DNA of 64,000 nt from DATKMP01 sp963790045 (GTDB lineage: Bacteria; Bacteroidota; Ignavibacteria; UBA10030). This document shows positions 55,877-64,000 of this stretch, one piece after another. How positions within the stretch are numbered: position 1 is the first letter of the stretch; the number at the start of each line of letters is the position of its first letter. Where the stretch lies: assembly GCA_963790045.1 (NCBI GenBank), contig CAWBMS010000007.1, forward strand, positions 310,001 to 374,000, read 5' to 3'. A program made the position numbers and the translations under genes. The notes under the pieces are model-generated. The model searched no databases. It had not been told where the DNA came from and worked only from the letters and a program-made list of their open reading frames with translations.

Positions 55877-57769
55877 ATGGCTGTACCTCCAGGCCCTGTT
55901 ATTGTCGCCGCGCAAGGAATTTCTGTTCGCTTCGGCGTGCAGGTTGTTTTAAATAATGCCACGCTCGCCATTCATCAAGGCGAGCGCGTCGGACTTATCG
56001 GCAACAACGGTTCCGGTAAAACTACGCTGCTGAAAATTATTGCCGGATTGATGGATCCGGATTCCGGCCAGATCACACGCCGCAGGGAATTGCTCACCGG
56101 TTATCTTTCTCAAGACTTTCAACTTGATCCCGCAAAAAATGTGTACGAAAACATTGTCGATAGCGCACACGATGTGATTGACTTGCTGCGGGAATATGAA
56201 TCGCTGCCGCCCGAATCCACAAAGCGCCATAGTCTTGAAGAACAAATTCTTCACCGTGACGGATGGAATCTGGAAAATAGAATTGAAACGGCGATGCACT
56301 CGTTGAATGCTCCGGCAAAAGAACGCGCAATAGAAACGCTTTCCGGCGGAGAGAAGCGGCGTGTGGCATTGTGCAAGGCAATCATTTCCCGCCCGGATTT
56401 TTTAATTCTCGATGAACCCACAAACCACCTTGACACACAGTCCATCGAATGGGTGGAAGAATTTTTGGAACAGTATTCCGGCGCGTGTTTATTCGTAACA
56501 CACGACCGATACTTTTTAGATTCGATTGCGACGCGCATCATCGAACTGGCGAACGGCGAATGTTATTCTCACGACGGCAACTACGATGATTTTCTGTTGG
56601 ATAAAGCGGAACGCGCAGCACAGTTGGAGTCTGAAGAACAGAAGCGCAATAATTACATGCGTCGTGAACTTGCGTGGGTGAAACGCGGCGCCCGTGCGCG
56701 GAGAACAAAAGCAAAAAGTCGATTAAAGGCATACTTCGAAATGCTGGAGCAGCAAGGTCCGGAACCGGAAGGCGATGTCGATCTGGTGATTCCTCCGGCG
56801 GCGGGGCTTGGTACAACGGTTCTAAATTTCAAACATCTGGGAATGGCATTAGGCGGCAGGACATTGTTCGATGGCTTGGATTTTAATTTTGACCGAAAAC
56901 GGAAATTAGGAATCATCGGACGCAACGGGCTTGGCAAAACCACGCTGTTGAAAATTATTCTCAATGAACTTCAGCCGGGAAAAGGCGAAGTAGAAGTTGG
57001 CGAACGAACAGCATTCAACTACATCGATCAATCACGCGTTGCCTTGAATGACGAGAACACCGTTGTGCAGGAGCTTGGCGAGGGACGCGAATGGATTATG
57101 TTCGGCGAAGAAAAGCTGAAGGTGTGGACGTATCTGCGGCGTTTCCAGTTTGCCGACGACCGAATGAATACGAAAGTCGGAAAGCTTTCCGGCGGAGAGC
57201 GAAGCCGCTTGCTGCTGGCGAAGGTGTTGAAGAACGGCGGTAACTTTTTGATTCTTGACGAACCGACGAATGATCTCGATCTGACAACGCTTCGCGTTCT
57301 GGAAGAAGCGCTGATTGCGTTTGCCGGATGCGTCATTGTCGTTAGCCACGACCGGTATTTTCTCAATCGTGTGTGCAACGGCATCCTTGCATTTGAAGGC
57401 GATGGTGCGGTACATTTTAGCGAAGGCGACTACGATTACTATGTGGAAAAGAAAAAATTGCGGGATGCAGAGGCGGCGAAGTTGGAATCCTCTGCCATTG
57501 CAAAGCAGCAAGAGATCAAACCGAAATCGCAATCGAAAAAATTAACGTGGAAAGAATCCAAAGAACTTGAAACGATCGAGCAAGATATTCTGAACGCGGA
57601 ATCCGAGGTTGTCCGGTTAGAAGGAATTTTCTCTTCACATGATTTTTATGAGAAGCATGGAAACGAAATCGAATTGCTCACCAAAGAACTTGCAGATGCA
57701 AAAGCCCGCGTGGATGTTCTCTATGCGCGCTGGCATGAGCTGGAAGAAATAAAGACCGGCAAAAGTTAG
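55877..57769 (+). CDS. uup: ABC-F ATPase, Uup-like
   Basis: 630 residues, soluble, two ABC modules without membrane domains, so a ribosome or DNA-associated translation/genome-stability factor rather than a transporter. Module 1: Walker A GNNGSGKTT, signature LSGGEKRR, Walker B FLILDEPTNHLD. Module 2: GRNGLGKTT, LSGGERSR, FLILDEPTNDLD. The C-terminal coiled coil (about 535-630, WKESKELETIEQDILNAESEV onward) with basic character marks the Uup subgroup. The last 47 codons occur again in near-identical form at 58596-58737. A hairpin follows the stop. Confidence 0.93.
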   Translation: MAVPPGPVIVAAQGISVRFGVQVVLNNATLAIHQGERVGLIGNNGSGKTTLLKIIAGLMDPDSGQITRRRELLTGYLSQDFQLDPAKNVYENIVDSAHDVIDLLREYESLPPESTKRHSLEEQILHRDGWNLENRIETAMHSLNAPAKERAIETLSGGEKRRVALCKAIISRPDFLILDEPTNHLDTQSIEWVEEFLEQYSGACLFVTHDRYFLDSIATRIIELANGECYSHDGNYDDFLLDKAERAAQLESEEQKRNNYMRRELAWVKRGARARRTKAKSRLKAYFEMLEQQGPEPEGDVDLVIPPAAGLGTTVLNFKHLGMALGGRTLFDGLDFNFDRKRKLGIIGRNGLGKTTLLKIILNELQPGKGEVEVGERTAFNYIDQSRVALNDENTVVQELGEGREWIMFGEEKLKVWTYLRRFQFADDRMNTKVGKLSGGERSRLLLAKVLKNGGNFLILDEPTNDLDLTTLRVLEEALIAFAGCVIVVSHDRYFLNRVCNGILAFEGDGAVHFSEGDYDYYVEKKKLRDAEAAKLESSAIAKQQEIKPKSQSKKLTWKESKELETIEQDILNAESEVVRLEGIFSSHDFYEKHGNEIELLTKELADAKARVDVLYARWHELEEIKTGKS

Positions 57770-57807
57770 AAGGTAACCGGTACAAGAACACATCGCGCCT
57801 TCTAACT
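57764..57807. terminator. Bidirectional hairpin between uup and the NifX-like gene
   Basis: AGTTAGAAGG (57764-57773) pairs perfectly with CCTTCTAACT (57798-57807), overlapping the uup stop codon. The two genes converge here. No long T-tract. Confidence 0.5.
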
Positions 57808-57828
57808 TCTATCTGCCGTATTCTTCCC

Positions 57829-58188
57829 TCAATGCTCGCACTCTTGTTCGTGCTGATGACAAACAATCCCTGAATCTGTGAGCTTGCCGGCAAGCCATCG
57901 CTGTGCAACAGTGTTCACATCGCCGGAACACCCGCGCATCACCGAGATGCCCGCTGTGTTCAGCACGTTGATTGCTCCGCCGCCGATATTGCCCGCAAGC
58001 ATCATCGTTACCCCCATGGCGGACAATGTGCCGACAATATTGGATTTGCATCCGCAGCCGTTCGGCGACTGAACGCGCTCTTCTGCAATAATGTTCTTGT
58101 TCTCATCAACGGTCAGGACGGTAAAATATTCGCAGTGGCCGAAATGGTCATCGATGTTGTTGTTGAGTGAAGGCAATGCTATTTTCAT
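57829..58188 (-). CDS. NifX/NifB-type cofactor-binding domain protein
   Basis: 119 residues of the dinitrogenase iron-molybdenum cofactor-binding family (MTH1175-like). MKIALPSLNNNIDDHFGHCEYFTV at the start and GVTMMLAGNIGGGAINVLNTAGI are the domain's hallmarks. Extra cysteines (NGCGCKSN, GCSGDVN) and a His/Cys-rich tail (CHQHEQECEH) could bind metal. Single-domain members occur in non-diazotrophs with unknown roles, so this does not show nitrogen fixation. It follows the DUF134 gene by seven bases, a frequent pairing. The two-gene cassette is bracketed by a uup tail and its duplicate. Confidence 0.88.
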   Translation of the reverse strand: MKIALPSLNNNIDDHFGHCEYFTVLTVDENKNIIAEERVQSPNGCGCKSNIVGTLSAMGVTMMLAGNIGGGAINVLNTAGISVMRGCSGDVNTVAQRWLAGKLTDSGIVCHQHEQECEH

Positions 58189-58195
58189 AAAGAAG

Positions 58196-58516
58196 TTACT
58201 TTCTAGTTGTTTGTTTCGGGAGTTTCTTGATCGTTATTATGCCGCCTTCGATTTTAAGCGCTTTTCCATGGATCAGCGCGTCGGCAACTTTATAATGTGC
58301 GGAGAGAATAATGCGTCCGAACGTTTGCCGCGAGACCTTCATGTTGTTTGCTGCCTGTTCCTGATACCGCTGTTCATAATCAGCAAGCTTCAGGGATTCG
58401 AACTCATCGATGGTCAGAACCACCTCCTCTAAATCGGTCAGAGGAATTCCTCTCGGCTTAAAATAATCTGCGGTCGGCAGTGCACCGACCATTCTGCAAC
58501 ATTTCGGACGCGGCAT
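58196..58516 (-). CDS. DUF134 helix-turn-helix protein
   Basis: 106 residues. It opens with the DUF134 signature MPRPKCCRMV and has the sigma-70 region-4-like HTH: LTIDEFESLKLADYEQRYQEQAANNMKVSRQTFGRII. DUF134 genes accompany NifX-like genes in many anaerobes and probably regulate them; that is family knowledge. It starts 7 bases upstream of its partner on the minus strand. Confidence 0.9.
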   Translation of the reverse strand: MPRPKCCRMVGALPTADYFKPRGIPLTDLEEVVLTIDEFESLKLADYEQRYQEQAANNMKVSRQTFGRIILSAHYKVADALIHGKALKIEGGIITIKKLPKQTTRK

Positions 58517-58595
58517 ATATCAATATGGGCATATGCTCATTAAGAAGCAAGGAGTATTTTGTGATGTTCTCGGCATGGATTTCATGGATCCGGGT

Positions 58596-58737
58596 ATTCT
58601 CTCCGCATGAATTTTATAAGAAACATGAAAACGAAATCGAATTGCTCACCAAAGAACTTGCAGATGCAAAAGCCCGCGTGGATGTTCTCTATGCGCGCTG
58701 GCATGAGCTGGAAGAGATAAAAACGGGAAAGGGATAA
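58596..58737 (+). pseudogene. Duplicated 3' end of the uup gene
   Basis: This segment aligns without gaps to 57628-57769 at a constant offset of 968 bases. 87 bases are identical (58629-58715 to 57661-57747); the flanks differ by scattered substitutions. It encodes the final coiled-coil residues including KELADAKARVDVLYARWHEL and a stop codon. Upstream of it the frame contains no uup sequence, so it is a fragment and not a second gene. Confidence 0.85.
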
Positions 58738-58956
58738 ATTAGAAGTTAGAAGCTGGAAGTTGGAATCGGGAATTTAGAATTTAAAACCGGAAGTTGTAGA
58801 ACGCATTCGTGTTCCTTCGATCAGCCGTGCACATGATGCAAAGCGGTAGAAGGCGGCGCAAAGCATTCGGCGTGTGCAGCAACGCGCCGGAAGGTGACAC
58901 ATTTATAAAGAAAATGATGCAAACGCAGAATTTCTATTAAAAACAGGCAATGTCCT
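58738..58956. other. Low-complexity intergenic stretch
   Basis: Directly after the uup fragment there is a run of short GAAGTT/GGAAGTT-type near-repeats (58738-58800), then unremarkable sequence with no gene. Confidence 0.4.
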
Positions 58957-59136
58957 TATGTTTCGATTGCAGGAAAAGAAAAAGCGGAAATTGATACAAG
59001 ACATTTGGAAATGAAATCTGATTTACCCGCTGTTATTTTTAGGGGGAGTTTTCAGCTACCGTATTTTTTTGAATTTCCGCACACGTTAGACAGTTTAGAA
59101 ACAGGGCTTGAATTGTTATACTCCCAGATGGGCTAG
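58957..59136 (+). CDS. Possible small gene ahead of the methyltransferase
   Basis: A 59-residue frame from ATG 58957 (open from 58918) that stops 35 bases before the methyltransferase gene. It reads like protein: SDLPAVIFRGSFQLPYFFEF then PHTLDSLETGLELLYSQ. It could be a real small protein made with the restriction-modification genes or the tail of a lost gene. It does not resemble a controller protein, as no helix-turn-helix is visible. Its stop codon sits inside a CTAG site (59133-59136). Confidence 0.35.
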   Translation, partial: YVSIAGKEKAEIDTRHLEMKSDLPAVIFRGSFQLPYFFEFPHTLDSLETGLELLYSQMG

Positions 59137-59171
59137 CAATTTCAAATGAAATTAAGTATATTGAAACAATC

Positions 59172-60470
59172 ATGTTAACAACTCACAAAATCATAAACGG
59201 CGACAGCAGGCGGATGCTTGAACTACCCGATACCTCCGTTCATCTGACAATCACGTCTCCTCCTTATTGGCAGTTAAAAGATTACGGCACCGAAGATCAA
59301 ATCGGTTTTCACGACAGTTACGAAAATTATATCAACAATCTTAACTTGGTATGGAAAGAATGTTACCGTGTTTTGCACAACGGATGCCGTCTGTGTGTCA
59401 ACATCGGAGATCAATTTGCCAGAGCCGTTTATTACGGACGGTACAAAGTAATTCCGATTCGGGAAGAAATTATCAAGTTCTGCGAAACCATTGGCTTCGA
59501 TTATATGGGCGCGATCATCTGGCAGAAAGTGACGACATCCAATACGTCGGGCGGTGGCGTACAGATGGGATCATATCCATATCCTCGCAACGGCATTGTA
59601 AAAATTGATTATGAATTTGTTTTAGTGTTCAAGAAACTTGGCGATGCACCCAAGCCCACCAAGGAACAAAAAGAACAATCTAAAATGACGGCAGAAGAAT
59701 GGAACACCTTTTTTGCTGGACACTGGAATTTTGCCGGTGCGCGACAGAACAATCATATCGCCATGTTTCCTGAAGAATTGCCAAGACGTTTGATAAAAAT
59801 GTTTTCGTTTGTTGGAGAAACTGTTTTGGATCCGTTTGCTGGAAGCGGAACAACATCTTTAGCGGCAAAAAAACTTGAACGCAATTCTATCGGCTATGAG
59901 ATAAATTCAGAGTTCGTTCCTGTTATCAAAGAGAAACTTGAAGTTTCACAAAAAGATTTAAACGGAACGACGTATGAATTTATCCTCCAGCAAAAAACAG
60001 ACGACAATGATTTTGAGAAAGAGATTCAACAACTGGCATATATCTTTAAAGATCCGCATCAGTTCGACAAGAAAATAGACGTCAAGAAATTACAATTCGG
60101 TTCCAAAATCGACAAAGATAGCAGCGCCAAACGGGAGGAGTATTTTACGGTAAAGGAAATTGTTAGTCCAGAAAAGGTTCGATTAAGCAATGATCTGACG
60201 GTGAAACTCATCGGCATAAAAGAAGACCCAAAGATTAACGGCAAAGCAACGGCGTTTCTTGCCGACAAAACGAAAGGAAAACGTGTTTTCTTACGGTATG
60301 ATAATATAAAATATGATGAGAAGAATAATTTGCTTTGTTATCTCTATTTAGAAAACAAAACGTTTCTTAATGCCCACTTGATTAAATATGGCTTAGCCAA
60401 CGTAGATGAAACAATGGATTTTAAATACAAGAATAAATTCATAAATCTTTTTCAGGAAGCAAATGGCTAA
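59172..60470 (+). CDS. DNA methyltransferase with C-terminal SNase-like domain
   Basis: 432 residues. A beta-class modification methyltransferase: motif IV TSPPYWQLKDYG at about 29-40 comes before motif I DPFAGSGTTSLAAKKLERNS at about 221. SPPY points to N4-cytosine methylation. The last 110 residues (FTVKEIVSPEKVRLSNDLTV, KLIGIK, RYDNIKYDEKNNLLCYLYLE, AHLIKYGLANVDE) follow the pattern of a staphylococcal nuclease-like OB fold, but the catalytic Arg/Glu set is not evident. It overlaps the endonuclease gene by eight bases. No ribosome site is obvious. Given the MjaI-type partner, CTAG is the likely target; this is inference. Confidence 0.88.
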   Translation: MLTTHKIINGDSRRMLELPDTSVHLTITSPPYWQLKDYGTEDQIGFHDSYENYINNLNLVWKECYRVLHNGCRLCVNIGDQFARAVYYGRYKVIPIREEIIKFCETIGFDYMGAIIWQKVTTSNTSGGGVQMGSYPYPRNGIVKIDYEFVLVFKKLGDAPKPTKEQKEQSKMTAEEWNTFFAGHWNFAGARQNNHIAMFPEELPRRLIKMFSFVGETVLDPFAGSGTTSLAAKKLERNSIGYEINSEFVPVIKEKLEVSQKDLNGTTYEFILQQKTDDNDFEKEIQQLAYIFKDPHQFDKKIDVKKLQFGSKIDKDSSAKREEYFTVKEIVSPEKVRLSNDLTVKLIGIKEDPKINGKATAFLADKTKGKRVFLRYDNIKYDEKNNLLCYLYLENKTFLNAHLIKYGLANVDETMDFKYKNKFINLFQEANG

Positions 60471-61161
60471 AGCATCTATTAAACGTTATTCCGAAGAATT
60501 TGGCAAAAAAGAAAAAGTTCTTAACTATGCCACTCAAACATACCAGCTTTCCCGACCAAACAAAGTTGGAACGGTGATGGCTCTCATTCGCGAATGCCAG
60601 CCAAAGTCTTTTGAAGAATGGCATCAATGGTATTTCGAACATGCCCACACAGATGGAAAAACACCGACCAAGATTACCAAAGAAAGCTTGGAAGAACTCG
60701 GCGAGCGTCTCTACGTCAAGATCAAAGAAATTGTTATTCCTGAATGGACAGAAGCGTTTAACCAGCTTACCCTGCAAGATTGTATCGACTATATTTTTAA
60801 TCTAACCATCAACCGGACGTTCGATGGATTTCTCCGTGAGAAATCCGTTATTGAAGACAATCTTGCAAAAGAATTTCCCGAAGTGAAATTTGAAGAAAGC
60901 GATCCAACACTTGATCACGCCGGAGACATTGATTATCTCGGCTGGGTAGGAAAAAAAGCTTTCGGCATTCAAATAAAACCTGTCACTGCAAAGGCGAATT
61001 TCGGCAATTATTCTGCTACCGAAAGAATGAAAGCAAGCTTTGAAGCTTTCACAAAAAAGTTCGGCGGGAATGTATATATTGTTTTCAGTGTGGACGATAA
61101 AATCTATAACGAAGATGTTGTTGAACAAATACGCGCTGAGATAAAACGATTATCAAAATAA
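60463..61161 (+). CDS. MjaI-family type II restriction endonuclease
   Basis: 232 residues. The N-terminal KVLNYATQTYQLSRPNKVG and WHQWYFEHAHTDGKTPTKI match what I recall of MjaI-family enzymes. The PD-(D/E)xK core is DHAGDIDYLGWVGKKAFGIQIKP, with Asp in strand 2 and Gln-x-Lys in strand 3, followed by a helix and FGGNVYIVFSVDD. MjaI itself cuts CTAG. The start codon overlaps the methyltransferase stop, so protection and cleavage genes are translated together. It converges on hrpB, 13 bases between stops. Confidence 0.82.
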   Translation: MAKASIKRYSEEFGKKEKVLNYATQTYQLSRPNKVGTVMALIRECQPKSFEEWHQWYFEHAHTDGKTPTKITKESLEELGERLYVKIKEIVIPEWTEAFNQLTLQDCIDYIFNLTINRTFDGFLREKSVIEDNLAKEFPEVKFEESDPTLDHAGDIDYLGWVGKKAFGIQIKPVTAKANFGNYSATERMKASFEAFTKKFGGNVYIVFSVDDKIYNEDVVEQIRAEIKRLSK

Positions 61162-61174
61162 AAGATACATATCG

Positions 61175-63667
61175 TTAATGTCGAGTATATCTCTTCGTCT
61201 TATTCGTCGGCTTGGCGGTGAGCGGATCGTCGGGCCAGACGTGTTTTGGATAGCGGGCACGCATTTGTGTACGGATTTCGGGATAGGTATTTGTCCAGAA
61301 GCTGTGCAAATCCTGCGTTACGGCAAGCGGGCGGTGCGCGGGTGAAAGCAAGTGAATCAGCACCTTTACGTTGCCGTTGCAAATCATCGGTGTTTCAATC
61401 TGTCCGAACAATTCCTGCAAGCGCACGGCAAGCACGGGCTGATCGCCGGAATAATCCAACGCAACGCGCGATCCGCTCGGCAGTAGAAGATGCGACGGCG
61501 TAAGTTTATCGATCGAGTGATTGGATGATTGTGCGATGTAGGATTGAAGGATCGTCATCAAGTCAAGATTTTTCAATTGCTCTTTTTTCCAGATGCCGTT
61601 TAGGAAAGGCAGAAGCCATTGTTCTAACGATTGCATCAATCCATTGTCGCTGCAATCGGAAAGTGATGTTTCTGAAAAATGCTTCCTTAGCCATTCGATG
61701 CGGTCTTGCAGTGCGCGCGAATTGTTATCCCACGGCAAACATTCGATGCCCATCGAACGAATTCCTTGCAACATTGCGGCAGAAATTTTTTCTCCGTCCG
61801 GTCCGATGGTTCCTTCGGAAAGAACAAGCGCGCCGAATTTTACCACGTGTCGTGCAGTGACAGCTTGATCTTTTTCATTCCAAAAAACCTCTTCGTCTGA
61901 TATCAAATCATCCGCGAACACTGTTTCAATTTGCGAACGTTCTAACGGCGCGGCACGATAAACACGTACTTCCGTATGAGCTCCATCCACTTCGCCGATG
62001 GCAAGAAACTCTTCCCTCGCAAGCAAACTTCCTTTTGGAAGAACGGCGGTTTGTCCGCTCGCCATAAGATAGCGCGAATCTTTTTGTGAACGGCGGCGAG
62101 CAATGCGTTCGGGATATGCAAGTGCGAGTAAAATTCCAGCGGATGATATTTCATTGTTACTATTTTCTTTTTGAATGTTCAACAGTTGCCGCAATCTGCG
62201 TGACTGCATCGCCACACGTTCATCATTGGTTGCATCTGATTTCTTTCGATGAGAAATTCCATGCAACTGTTCCGCAAGATCGATGTCGGAGTTTGACGAT
62301 GCGCCGGTTCGTTCTTCCAGCAATGCTGCAATATCACAAGCGAGTGTACCGGCGCCAAGTTCTTTTCCGCGTAGCAGCATGTTTGCAATGCGCGGATGAA
62401 CAGGAAACGATGCCATTGCTTTTCCGTGCGGCGTCAATTTTCCCGCATCATCAATTGCATCAAGCTGACGAAGCAACGTACGTGCTTGCTGCAAATGCGG
62501 AACAGGCGGTGGATCGAGAAAACGCAAATGTTCGCCGTTCGGTGTTCCCCACAACGTAAAGTCTAATGCAAGCTGCGCAAGATCGGTCACTTTAATTTCC
62601 GGCTGTGGAAAATCTGGAAGCGTTTCGTGTTCGTTCTCCATCCACAAACGGTAACACACACCGGCTTGCTGTCTGCCCGCGCGTCCGCGCCGTTGATCTG
62701 CAACAGCTTTGGAAACAGGAACGGTGACAAGCCCGGACATACCGCGGCGTGGATCGAACAATGCCGTGCGTGCTAATCCTGCATCGATGACGATGCAAAC
62801 GCCATCAATGGTTAAACTTGTTTCGGCAATCGAGGTGGAAAGAATAACTTTACGTTTTCTTTCAGGTGCGGGAGAAAGTGCTGCCGATTGCTGTTGATAG
62901 GATGCATCGCCGTATAACGAATGCACGATAATATCTTCCGGCAAATGTTTTTCATACAGCAATTGTTCCACGCGTCCTATTTCTTTTCTGCCTGGAAGAA
63001 AAACAAGGACATCGCCGTCATGATTTTCGAGCGCACGGAGAATGGTTTCAGCTGTGCGTACCTCTATCGATTTCTCCGAAGAGAATTTTGCGTACATGGT
63101 TTCAATCGGAAAACTTCTGCCTTCGCTGACAATAACCGGCGAGTTGTCCATCAATCGAGAAAGAGCATCAACGTCGAGCGTTGCAGACATGATGAGTATG
63201 CGGAGATCGCTGCGTAGATGTTGTTGCACGTCAAGCGCAAGCGCAAGGCCAAAATCAGCATGAATGGAGCGTTCATGAAATTCATCGAAGATGAGCAGTC
63301 CGGCTTCAGGCAAATCAGATTCTCGCTGGAGCATGCGTGTGAGAATTCCTTCGGTCACAACCTCCATGCGCGTTGTTTTGCTGATGACTGCATCACCACG
63401 AATTCGGTAGCCGACGGTCGTTCCAACTTTTTCTCCAAGTGTTGACAACATAAATTCTGCCGCACGCCGTGCCGCAAGCCGGCGCGGTTCCAGCATAATA
63501 ATTTTCTTGCCTGCAAGCCATGGTTCATCAAGCAATGCCAGGGGAACGCGTGTCGTTTTTCCGGCGCCGGGAGCAGCAGAAAGAACGAGATTTATGTTTT
63601 TATCAAACACCGTTCTTAACTCAGGCAATACGCTATCGATGGGAAGATTTTGTGGAAATATTTTCAT
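61175..63667 (-). CDS. hrpB: ATP-dependent helicase HrpB
   Basis: 830 residues from ATG 63667, the usual size. DExH-box helicase: Walker A SAAPGAGKTT, motif Ia LEPRRLAAR, motif II IFDEFHERS, motif III MSATLD, motif VI DQRRGRAGR. The C-terminal HrpB_C region includes VRLQELFGQ and HLLSPAHRPLAVTQDLHSFW. An in-frame ATG further upstream (63802) adds 45 residues lacking protein character. It is a bacterial RNA helicase of poorly known role. Diverges from the gene at 63844. Confidence 0.95.
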   Translation of the reverse strand: MKIFPQNLPIDSVLPELRTVFDKNINLVLSAAPGAGKTTRVPLALLDEPWLAGKKIIMLEPRRLAARRAAEFMLSTLGEKVGTTVGYRIRGDAVISKTTRMEVVTEGILTRMLQRESDLPEAGLLIFDEFHERSIHADFGLALALDVQQHLRSDLRILIMSATLDVDALSRLMDNSPVIVSEGRSFPIETMYAKFSSEKSIEVRTAETILRALENHDGDVLVFLPGRKEIGRVEQLLYEKHLPEDIIVHSLYGDASYQQQSAALSPAPERKRKVILSTSIAETSLTIDGVCIVIDAGLARTALFDPRRGMSGLVTVPVSKAVADQRRGRAGRQQAGVCYRLWMENEHETLPDFPQPEIKVTDLAQLALDFTLWGTPNGEHLRFLDPPPVPHLQQARTLLRQLDAIDDAGKLTPHGKAMASFPVHPRIANMLLRGKELGAGTLACDIAALLEERTGASSNSDIDLAEQLHGISHRKKSDATNDERVAMQSRRLRQLLNIQKENSNNEISSAGILLALAYPERIARRRSQKDSRYLMASGQTAVLPKGSLLAREEFLAIGEVDGAHTEVRVYRAAPLERSQIETVFADDLISDEEVFWNEKDQAVTARHVVKFGALVLSEGTIGPDGEKISAAMLQGIRSMGIECLPWDNNSRALQDRIEWLRKHFSETSLSDCSDNGLMQSLEQWLLPFLNGIWKKEQLKNLDLMTILQSYIAQSSNHSIDKLTPSHLLLPSGSRVALDYSGDQPVLAVRLQELFGQIETPMICNGNVKVLIHLLSPAHRPLAVTQDLHSFWTNTYPEIRTQMRARYPKHVWPDDPLTAKPTNKTKRYTRH

Positions 63668-63843
63668 GACATAAAGATGATGCTCAGATACTGAAAATGC
63701 AACTTGAAACACAAAAACATCAATAACGATGCGCTTGAAACTATGCTGGCAATAAAGTATATTTTCCGCATTAGAGAGATGACTGTAACGACAGTGTTTC
63801 ATCTCTTACAGCATTCATTTCACCATTGAAAGGAGTGTGGACG

Positions 63844-64000
63844 ATGAAAGCAGGAATTTTTTTCACAGGTTCGGGCCCCATCCTTATACTTACTTCCTAT
63901 GATTCACTCACCAATCCGGAGCTTGTTCAAAAGCTGAAATCGAAAGGGATTAAAAAATTCATCGCGTATGAAGTTCCGGTGGATATCGTAAAGAAAAATT
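63844..64000 (+). CDS. Unknown protein, N-terminal part
   Basis: 52 codons visible before the window ends. MKAGIFFTGSGPILILTSYD opens it, then SLTNPELVQKLKSKGIKKF. It reads like a small soluble protein with strands and helices, and a strong GAAAGGAG precedes the ATG. I recall similar conserved hypothetical proteins from various bacteria but cannot name a function. Confidence 0.7.
   Translation, partial: MKAGIFFTGSGPILILTSYDSLTNPELVQKLKSKGIKKFIAYEVPVDIVKKN

Noticed and set aside
57829..58516. Evidence for nitrogen fixation
   Set aside because: A lone NifX-type domain and DUF134 gene occur widely without nitrogenase genes.

Overview
The window looks like chromosomal DNA of a mid-GC bacterium of the FCB superphylum, closest in flavour to Ignavibacteria/Chlorobi-type lineages. 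This rests on a Por/T9SS-type C-terminal sorting domain, a DUF6588-type outer membrane protein, a GldA/GldF/GldG-like exporter with a DUF4340 partner, a FecR plus CHASE2-cyclase operon and a secreted M64 peptidase next to the protein usually (mis)named asparagine synthetase B. The assignment is inference from gene content; no rRNA, tRNA, CRISPR array or complete IS element was seen.

Layout. 0-6 kb: start of pdxJ (minus strand, cut by the window edge), a bactofilin-like/beta-barrel protein, the secreted pair, and an SDR. 6-11 kb: an accessory stretch with a methyltransferase, a MITE-like element, an AT-rich PIN-like membrane protein, an HNH nuclease and many intergenic palindromes. 11-15.4 kb: a four-gene exporter operon on the minus strand. 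15.5-17 kb: a promoter, SAM-I riboswitch and terminator in front of a cystathionine gamma-synthase family gene. 17-25.4 kb: an orphan RES-domain gene, then an operon reading secreted protein, FecR, outer membrane protein, CHASE2 adenylate cyclase. 25.4-30 kb: rseP and dxr, and a TPR lipoprotein-like or secreted protein. 30-38.8 kb: a signalling cluster (HTH regulator, lipoprotein-like sensor fused to a Ser/Thr kinase, GAF-sigma54 activator, cysteine-containing protein, T9SS substrate, REC fragment). 39-53 kb: mostly housekeeping (outer membrane protein, typA, REC/coiled-coil protein, wecE-like aminotransferase, glycosyltransferase, Lon-like protease, LuxR-type regulator, TerB-like, nth, CorC/HlyC, fumarase). 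54.8-64 kb: secreted protein, ABC-F ATPase, NifX-like plus DUF134 pair bracketed by a duplicated gene end, an MjaI-type restriction-modification pair, hrpB, and the start of one more gene.

Twelve genes are interrupted by what looks like a single inserted or deleted base, including genes expected to be essential or widely conserved (rseP, typA, a Lon-like protease). The simplest reading is residual sequencing error, so these are annotated as single genes with the shift position given. The most unusual non-coding signal is a set of hairpins with a constant loop and changing stems, in two convergent pairs 12 kb apart, and a second class of perfect mini-hairpins with three-base loops. The best candidates for an undescribed protein system are the AT-rich PIN-like membrane protein beside the HNH gene, the FecR/barrel/cyclase operon and the methyltransferase carrying an SNase-like tail.
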